NCBI RefSeq assembly: GCF_019320115.1
Contig: NC_089584.1
Location: forward strand, 54,433,633-54,497,632
Length of the DNA stretch: 64,000 nucleotides
Direction: 5' to 3'
Source of the DNA: Miscanthus floridulus
Taxonomy: Eukaryota > Streptophyta > Magnoliopsida > Poales > Poaceae
Within the stretch, counting starts at the first letter, position 1. The number at the start of each line of letters is the position of its first letter. The position numbers were made by a program, and so were the translations under genes. The notes beneath the pieces are model-generated. The model saw only the letters and a program-made list of their open reading frames with translations. It was not told the origin of the DNA and made no database searches. Shown piece by piece: positions 57,701 through 64,000 of this stretch.

Positions 57701-59813
57701 CAATTGTGGACCAGTTTCTGTAAATGGGTATATTTGACTTAGTTAACTTGAGAATCATGCTAAGATGATTAAAAATGAATTGTAGAAAATTTCATAAGCT
57801 TTCCAAAATGGCTTCTTGTAAGTCATTTGGATTTGTGTAACTTCAGTTATAGCTAAATCTTGTAGCTGTTGTTTGCATGTCTAGAAATTGACAGATTCCA
57901 ATTATAGTTGTTTGCTTGTATATTGTTAAGTGTGACTTATGCCTTGAATGATGACTGAGTTAGAGCACCTGAGATCTTGGGAAACTTGTGTCATGCTTGG
58001 TGTTGTCGTCTTCTTTGCTATCGTGGGATGATAAATTGTGCGATATTTAAAGTAGGCAATGCGAAGTGCTTGTGCATGTTAATGTAACCTTGTGCTTGTC
58101 TTACTTACTGCATGCGATGCATTGGCTATTGCACTTCCATATATTCATACACTTGCATATTGCATCTCATCTAGGTACGCTAGATGCACCACGTGAAGGA
58201 TGCGATGTTGGAGCCAAACCCGAAGACAGCATTTGATGGATCTATCCCGAAGATGGAAGGACTAATCAAGTGCTAGGACCTGAGATGTCACCAGGACGGT
58301 GCAAGCTAACTGAACTGACTTGTGTTGGATCCCAGGCAAGCCCCGGAGCATATTAAGCCTCTTAATTTCTGAAATGCAATTAAAGTATTATTGTTACATA
58401 TATATTGTTGCATTAAGTTTAGGTGTTGGATGCAAACACTTGCTGCATTGGTTATCCAATCCTTGTCCAGATATTGATACCCTGAATCCTATGTAGCTCA
58501 GGCTCGTGTAGTGCTTAGCCCTGCTTAAACACGGTAGAAGTCAGGTGATTTCCTATCACCTGTGAGATATAGGGACATACATATGGCACGGTTGGCTATA
58601 TTTGCTATCGTGGAAAAGAACCAGTCTTAATTTGAAATGAAGACCGGACGGAGGCTTGCCGGTTTGTAGTGACTCCGTCTGTGTCGCTTAAGGACTGAAT
58701 CTTGGAGCCTTTCCTGTTCATGTTGAACGCATGCCTCTCTCTTAGTTGGCCGTGTCCGAAGACCGACCGCGAAGCCGAGTAGCTCACCTCAGGCCGGGAG
58801 TCGATAAGTATAAAGTGCGCCTCAAAAGGGAGCCGTAGGCGTGAGTCCAAGGGCAGGTGATTTAAAAGTCCTGATCGTCCTGGCAGAAGGGTAATCCCTG
58901 AGAGTGCTTGCACTGATCATACCTGCGAATTTGGTTCCTGAGTTGTCCCAAAGGTGACCCATGGCTACCCTTACAAAGTATGCTAGGGTGAGAGTTAGGA
59001 ATACCCCCTCAGCTGAGTTGTAATTCGATTCGAGTCGCCGTCTCTCCCGGTTAGTGAGAACTTGATGGGCTTATCTCCAAAGTAGATACACTAAATAACA
59101 TAATGGTTCATAAATGATGATATGATGATGACAGCCTTATTATACCTGCTATGGTTAATATTGTTTGCTCCTAATAAGTGAGTGCTCTAGTACAGGTGCA
59201 AATCTAGTGGACAGGTAAATGATGATAACTTGATGCGAAGTTTAAATTGGTTACTATATCCATAAGCTCTTTTATGCAACTGTGTCCAGCTAGCCCACCT
59301 CATAAGCCTTGCATGACCCTTGGTGTCCTTTATTTCTGGTTTTGATGGGTAAGTCTAGCTGAGTACCTTCTCGTACTCAGGGTTTATCCCACCATGTTGC
59401 AGGTGAAGTTCTCGGCCTGTGAAGATGGTGGCTAACCGCCGGTGGCTCGGTGATTCTATAGTTACTTCTCATCTATATGCTTTTGTCGGATGATGTCACT
59501 TATGCTAGCAATGTATTTGGAACATATATTAATGTAATCTTTTGAAAGCTATGTTGTTATCACCAAGCGGTTTTTGAAACCCAAACTGGTACTTTTAATT
59601 GTGAACCCAGTTGTAATATTATTTCCACTGCAACCCTATGTATGTGATGTGTATTTGCTTAATCACGCAATCTTGGTTGTGATGTTGATTTACCGAGGTC
59701 TTTTGGGACACTCGGCGGACTACCGGGTTTATATGTGTGAAAGTATGCGTGTGTCAACGTGTTAGCGGGGACAACCATACTTGATCTTGTATAAATTGGG
59801 CGGTTCTGTTACA
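54702..59813 (+). repeat. 3' LTR (5.1 kb) of the 15 kb element
   Basis: 5112 bp, close to 44776-49876, with scattered substitutions and small indels. One 21-bp segment (GGTCAAAATCGGCCACCAGCC at about 56225) is present only in this copy. TATA box TATAAAAA is at 55466-55473. Confidence 0.93.
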
Positions 59814-60655
59814 CCCCACGAAGCAGGCAACAGAGATCCTAGAGCAACAAATGGCAGTAGCCCCAGAGCAGCAAGCAGAACCAAGGCCGACTGAGGAAGA
59901 GCTGAGAATTCCCCCGTCGAGCACAGGAGTCAACCCCGCAACTATGCCTGGAGGCTCAGGCCAGCACCGTCGGTTCAAGAAATTGAACCATTAGACCAAA
60001 CCATAAGTGTCCTTGTGCTGACGTTACTTTGCTGTATTTCCCTTACTTTGGTTGTGACTGAATAACTGATTTGGTACAGTGCAAAGCCAACAACTGATCC
60101 ATCCTCGCCCGCTCAGACTGAGCAGCAACCAGAAACTAGCCCTAGAGGGATGGAGACGCCAGTAGACCACATCCAGGAGTCCCCGAGTGTTCAGGAGCAC
60201 ATGGGGGAGCCAATTACTGCCCCTGGTGGGCTTGATAGCCGTGAGCGGATGCCTTCTACGGTGAATGAGTCGGCGACAGCGCCTTCGGCAACAGTAGAAT
60301 CAGTAGCGGAAAAGCTTTTGGCACCGAAGGAGCAAACTGCAATCCCCGATACTTCGAAGGGCGTGGTTAGACCTGCTATCCAACCACCATGCCCTAAGGT
60401 GGTCCCCTTGGCTGCAATGGAAGAAGACGAGGTGGAGGAGATCGTGCGTGATGAACCTCGACCCCTAGCAGTCTGGATTCTTCAAAAGCGTGGCGATGAA
60501 ATAGTTGTCGAAGAGGAGGACACCACCAAGGAGTTCAGGAGACTGGAGACTTCTCTTAGTGGTGTGATGAAACAAATTAAGGTGAATACTTCATCTAGAA
60601 AGATCCTGGTTGTTTATTGGAATTGGTTAACTATAATGTCCTCATTCATTTTGTA

Positions 60656-60980
60656 GGAGATATCTTGAGTTGCCGAGCAGCGCCGCCAGCTGATAAAGTG
60701 AATGGAGCCCCTTGCTGCGGAGAACAAAAAACTCAAAGAGGCCAGGAACCTCTCGGAGAAAAATATCCAGAGGGCCCAACGCGAACGAGATCTTGTAGAG
60801 TTGAACGCGCGGGACCTAGAATACCAGAAGGGGGTCTTTACCAAAAAGCTGGCGGCTTTGTCTAAGCAAGTGCAGAGCCAGTCTGAGCAGCTGGCCTCTA
60901 TCTCCGACCAACTAAGAAGTGCTTCCGAGCAGCTAGAGAGGAAAAGCGAATAGCTCAATAGTGTATCCAAACAAAAAGCA
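60656..60980 (+). pseudogene. Coiled-coil exon of the antisense gene
   Basis: Follows an acceptor-like TTTTGTAG at about 60655. The frame from 60702 is rich in Leu/Lys/Glu/Gln with heptad spacing: LAAENKKLKEARNLSEKNIQ, LVELNARDLEYQ, KKLAALSKQVQSQSEQLASI, DQLRSASEQLERKSE. In-frame stops occur before it (TGA, TGA) and after it (TAG at about 60951). A coiled coil would mediate dimerisation of the antisense protein. It probably continues in the exon at 61057-61158 (INQLRQEKAKEAKWADKL). Confidence 0.6.
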
Positions 60981-61737
60981 GGTACGGTACATCAACGAAT
61001 GTACTTTGGTATTGCTAAATAGCCGCACTTCCATTAATAACTATTGTTCCTATAGAGCAAGACACTGAGCTCGGACAGATGCGCCAGACCATCAATCAAC
61101 TTCGCCAGGAGAAAGCAAAAGAAGCAAAGTGGGCGGACAAACTTGCTAAGGAGCTGAAAGGTGAATTCCTCCTGGTCGGAATTATTGTTGGAGTAGCTTC
61201 CTTGTATAATGGATCATTGTAACTCTCGCAGGCTATCATCATAAAGCCAAAGCGTAGTTCGACGTGCTGGTGTAGGAGGCCAAAATCCAAAAGGAGAATT
61301 TCGACGCTGTAATCACCGCAATTAAGCCGGTGCTTGACTGCGTCGATCTAGAAATAGATGCTCAGCATGACAACAGGCGTCAATGTCCCGACACCATAAT
61401 CCAAAGGTGCAAGGCAGCATGGGAGAACTTCAAGACTTTCAACCACGATGCCATTACGACCGTTGCTACCCATGTCCTCGCGATTGTTTGGTCCTATTAC
61501 CCTACCATCGACCTTCAGTCGATAGGGGTGGGTTCGTCGAAGGACTGGACGACGCAGGGACACAATAGCTGGAGGACAAAGTGGAGGACGTAGTGAAGAT
61601 GCTGGCTGGCGATATAGACCTGTTTGGTGAAATAGATGGTAACGGCGAAGCTCAGTAATCAACTCATAGATTCGCATCTGTAAAGGCCTGATAGTGTAAT
61701 TAGAAAGCGCAAAAGTGCAAGAAACAATTATTCGTTG

Positions 61738-61743
61738 AATAAA
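61738..61743 (+). terminator. AATAAA polyadenylation signal of the antisense gene
   Basis: A perfect AATAAA lies 80 bp after the antisense stop codon (61656-61658) on the plus strand, which is a usual distance for a plant 3' end. Together with the TATA box near 43174 it frames a separate transcription unit. Confidence 0.5.
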
Positions 61744-61876
61744 TGCTATAAGGTGCATGTATATGTAATATATGTAGTTTGCTTGTAGTTCGGCGAAATA
61801 GTCTTTGCAGTTTCAAACCTGACGTGATTGTGTGTAGTTCAAATAACATCTAAACAGTTGGTCTGCTATTGATCCC

Positions 61877-62310
61877 TATGGCCTTGGCCAGCCCATAGTC
61901 CATAAAGTCGAGCGCGGAGCCCATGCATGTGTAAGAGTAACAGACATGACCCAGGAACCGTAGCCGACCACCCATGACATAGAGCGCAGAGCCCGTGGCA
62001 CGTGTAGGAAAAAATTGGTGGCTGAGTCTTTTCCATAAAGAACAGTGCGGAACGTGTTGGGGTCGACAATTGTTATACAAACTTGGAGATAAAGGCAACA
62101 TAAGCGGCAACCGAGCAATGTATTCTATGTTGAACTCTCAACCTTGGCTGACCCATAGTCCATAACATCGAACATGGAGCTCGTAGACATGTAGGAAAAA
62201 CAGGTGTGACCAAGGGACCGCAGCCGACCACCCATAACGCAGAGCGCGAAGCCCGTAGCACATGTAGGGAGAAATCGGAGACTAGGCCGTCTCCAAAGAG
62301 AACATAAAAG
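61877..62310. repeat. Diverged tandem duplication of about 265 bp
   Basis: The block 61877-62060 (GGCCTTGGCCAGCCCATAGTCC, GTAGCCGACCACCCATGACA, AGAGCGCAGAGCCCGTGGCA) returns at about 62142-62310 (GACCCATAGTCCATAACATC, GCAGCCGACCACCCATAACG, AGAGCGCGAAGCCCGTAGCA), each ending in AAAGAGAACA or TAAAGAACA. It is part of the region between integrase and the antisense gene. Confidence 0.75.
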
Positions 62311-62341
62311 AAAGGATGTTGCTCTCCGATCAAAGAATGTT

Positions 62342-62640
62342 TTGGCGATGTGGGGAAAACATGCTCGGCAATTTGGAGAAATCGAGTTTGGCGATTTGGA
62401 GAAATCATGTTTGGCGATTTGGAGAAATCATGTTCGGCAATTTTGAAAAATCGTGTTCGGCGATTTGGAGAAATCATGTTCGGTGATTTGGAGAAATCAT
62501 GTTTGGTGATTTGGAGAAATTGTGTTTGGCGATTTAGAGAAATCATGTTTGGCGATTTGGAGAAATCGTGTTCGGCGATTTGGAGAAATTATGTTCGGTG
62601 ATTTGGAGAAACCGTGTTCGACGATTTGAAGAAACGAGGT
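62342..62640 (+). repeat. 23-bp minisatellite, about 13 copies
   Basis: The unit is ATGTT(C/T)GGCGATTTGGAGAAATC with single-base variants. There is no unique spacer between units. Because 23 is not a multiple of three, the encoded peptide repeats every 69 bp. Frames on both strands remain open, for example plus 62350-62601 and minus 62073-62546. Confidence 0.93.
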
Positions 62641-62849
62641 CGGCGCAGTTACGGCGAGTACGTATTGGAGTTCGTCATGAAATAGCATATAGTTCGGCGA
62701 CCACTAATGGATGTTAAACCACAATAGAGACAAAATGGTGACAAGTTATGGAGACCAAAAACTTATCTGAATGTAAAATTGTAAAGTACATATCTGTAGT
62801 GTTTCAAGGATAGAAACGTATAAGGTGTTCGATGTGCCACGAGTTGAGA

Positions 62850-64000
62850 ACATCGACTCCTTCTAAGTCACTTAGGCAATAAGAACCTAGTCGAGTAACC
62901 TCTTTGACGACATAAGGCCCTTCCTAGGGGGAAGAGAGCTTGTGCAACCCTTCAGTCTTCTGTTTTCTGCGGAGAACGAGATCGCCGACAACAAATGAAC
63001 GACCTTTGATGTTTTGGTTGTAGTACCTCTGCAAGCCTTCCAGATATTTAGCTATATGGATGCAGGTGATTAGGTGCTCTTCCTCAGCTCTATTGATGTC
63101 CTCAGATCAAACAGCCTTGGCCTGCTCTTCATCATAGTTTTTCACTCTAGGTGCTCAGAAAGTAACATCCGCTAGTAGTATGGCTTCTGAGCCGGAGACC
63201 AAAAAGTATGGAGTCACACCAGTGCTGCGACTAGCTTGAGTATGCAGTCCCTAGACTACAGCCAGAAGCTCCTTGAGCCATCTACCCGGGTGCTTTTCTT
63301 TAATCTAGTATAGTCGCTTTTTTAGGGCATCAAGGATCATACCGTTCGCCCGTTTGACCTGACCGTTGGCTCTTGGATGGGCAACAGAAACATATTTGAT
63401 GGAGATGCAATGGTCTTCATAGAAGTCCTAGAAGTGATGTCTAGTAAACGTAGTTCCGAGATTGGTGATGATGCTGTTTGGTAGACAAAATCTGTGGATG
63501 ATATCTTCAAAGAGCTCAACTGCCTTCTTTGTAGTAGCCGAGACAAGCGGTTTATATTCAATCCACTTGGAGAACTTGTCAATGGCGACATATACATACT
63601 AGAAACCACCTGGTGTTGGCTTGAAAGGCTCGATCATGTCTAGCCCCCAGCATGCAAAGGGCTAGGAAGCTGGGATGGTTTGCAGCTCTTGCGCCGACAC
63701 GTGTATTTGCTTAGCGAAGAATTGGCATCCTTCACAACGTCGGATGAGATCTTCTACATCAGTGATGGCTGTGGGCCAATAAAAACCAGCTCGGAAAGTG
63801 TTGCCAACCAATGTTCTCAAGGCTGCATGGTTGCCGTAGGAACTAGAGTGAATTTCAAGAAGTAGCTTCACTCCCTCCTCTTGGGTGATGCATTTCTACA
63901 GTATCCCTTCCTTGGCACTTTTCCTCATGAAGCTACCATCCACCAGCACGTAAAGCTTGCTCCGACAAACTAGGTGTTCAGTTTTAGTCTTGTCTACAGG
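62850..64000 (-). pseudogene. Gypsy integrase of the second element, degraded and cut by the window end
   Basis: From the N-terminal side, the zinc-binding domain (63662-63871) reads HSSSYGNHAALRTLVGNTFR, FYWPTAITDVEDLIRRCEGC and QELQTIP. The core (about 63300-63640) has YVYVAIDKFSKWIEYKPL with the first Asp. At the second site IITN replaces IITD, a TAG stop follows, and then NGQVKRANG has Lys in place of the catalytic Glu. The C-terminal domain (about 62850-63100) reads RSFVVGDLVLRRKQKTEGLH and EGPYVVKEVTRLGSY. Two of the three catalytic acids are changed, so this integrase is dead. Upstream pol lies beyond the window. Confidence 0.87.

Larger units (their letters stand above)
44776..59813 (+). 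mobile_element. 15 kb long-LTR retrotransposon derivative (Tekay/Del-like), no pol
   Basis: LTRs are 44776-49876 (5101 bp) and 54702-59813 (5112 bp), each TGTAACACC...GTTCT.TTACA. TSD CCCCA is perfect at 44771-44775 and 59814-59818. The primer site TGGCATCAGAGC (49879-49890) is one base from the initiator-Met tRNA site TGGTATCAGAGC. The polypurine tract AAGGGGGAGGGT precedes the right LTR (about 54690-54701). Orientation is plus. The 4.8 kb interior has no readable gag, protease, RT, RNase H or integrase on either strand, so this is a LARD-like non-autonomous element. LTR starts TGTAACACCC and the primer site fit Tekay/Del chromoviruses. It interrupts the antisense gene between exon 2 and the following exon. 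Confidence 0.93.
43301..61658 (+). pseudogene. Antisense gene of the Gypsy element (PF04195 'putative gypsy type transposon' type), decayed
   Basis: Exon 1 is 43301-44209: a single frame of 303 codons with four in-frame stops (two TGA, two TAG). It reads GFPMHPFLRDLLEL, ILHISIFIHFCETYLGILPH, VYLQLWDGMASEYLTIPLST and LKGWNTRWFYM. This matches, from memory, the plant transposase_28/PF04195 family. An intron (44210-44297, GTGAAT...TTCGCAG) leads to exon 2 with a basic patch (KRPMEDEQTQKKRK), a possible nuclear signal. After the nested 15 kb element the gene resumes at 59819. Later exons include 60150-60590 (acidic), 60656-60980 (coiled coil), 61057-61158 and 61231-61658, ending GEAQ-stop. The function of this family is unknown. 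It is antisense to the retrotransposon's own transcript. Confidence 0.78.
41770..64000 (-). mobile_element. Second Gypsy element with antisense gene, runs off the right edge
   Basis: The 3' LTR is 41770-42242. Integrase is readable on the minus strand at 62850-64000, so the element points left and its 5' LTR, gag and remaining pol lie beyond 64000. Between LTR and integrase are tandem repeats (42243-42900, 61870-62640) and a plus-strand, intron-containing antisense gene (43301-61658). That gene is split by the 15 kb long-LTR element at 44776-59813. Position and content match grass Gypsy elements that carry an antisense ORF between pol and the 3' LTR. Its LTR and 3' region resemble those of the 3.35 kb element at 25604. 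Confidence 0.82.

Noticed and set aside
44776..59813. Segmental tandem duplication of about 5 kb
   Set aside because: TSD CCCCA, primer site, polypurine tract and TG...CA termini show that the two 5.1 kb copies are LTRs of one element.
62342..62640. A CRISPR-like array
   Set aside because: Units are directly adjacent 23-bp repeats without unique spacers, in a plant retrotransposon.

Overview
This is a grass nuclear chromosome segment, probably from the sorghum/sugarcane/maize side of the Poaceae. The basis is one intron-rich plant kinase gene, a plant Au-type SINE, grass MITE families, and nested Copia and Gypsy LTR retrotransposons carrying grass-type antisense genes. I see no bacterial, organellar or CRISPR content. 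Assignments rest on reading translations, terminal repeats and target-site duplications (TSDs) by eye; no database search was possible. Layout: 1-2.8 kb is a truncated Copia LTR plus anonymous sequence. From 2.9 to 13.3 kb on the minus strand lies the only host gene I can defend, a seven-exon CDK-related (CRK-type) protein kinase of about 556 aa with an MGC myristoylation start. Its introns hold an Au SINE, an RTE LINE tail, a Copia remnant and a 1.47 kb hAT element with a captured choline-transporter-like exon. From 13.8 to 17.2 kb, just upstream of that gene, sits a run of DNA transposons: a MULE carrying a wax-ester-synthase-like (WSD) fragment with a nested TA-microsatellite element, a Tourist MITE, a hAT-type MITE and a PIF/Harbinger-like element. 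From 17.4 to 39.2 kb is one Gypsy element (minus strand, TSD GGCAG). Its reverse transcriptase is split by a gag-only Copia element (24.4-34.2 kb), whose own LTR is split by a 3.35 kb non-autonomous LTR element (25.6-29.0 kb, TSD GTTCC). From 39.2 to 40.6 kb is unassigned AT-rich DNA. From 40.6 to 41.8 kb is part of a chromovirus-type LTR. From 41.8 kb to past the window end is a second minus-strand Gypsy element. It carries a decayed, intron-containing plus-strand antisense gene with its own TATA box and AATAAA signal. That gene is interrupted by a 15 kb element with 5.1 kb LTRs and no recognisable gag-pol (44.8-59.8 kb, TSD CCCCA). How it fits together: apart from the kinase, everything is mobile DNA, mostly defective. 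The insertion order can be read from TSDs and interrupted LTRs. I found no clearly new biological system. The most interesting items are the hAT and MULE elements with host gene fragments, the antisense gene of the second Gypsy element, the apparent autonomous/non-autonomous pair made by that Gypsy element and the 3.35 kb element, and a 23-bp tandem repeat that stays open in several frames.
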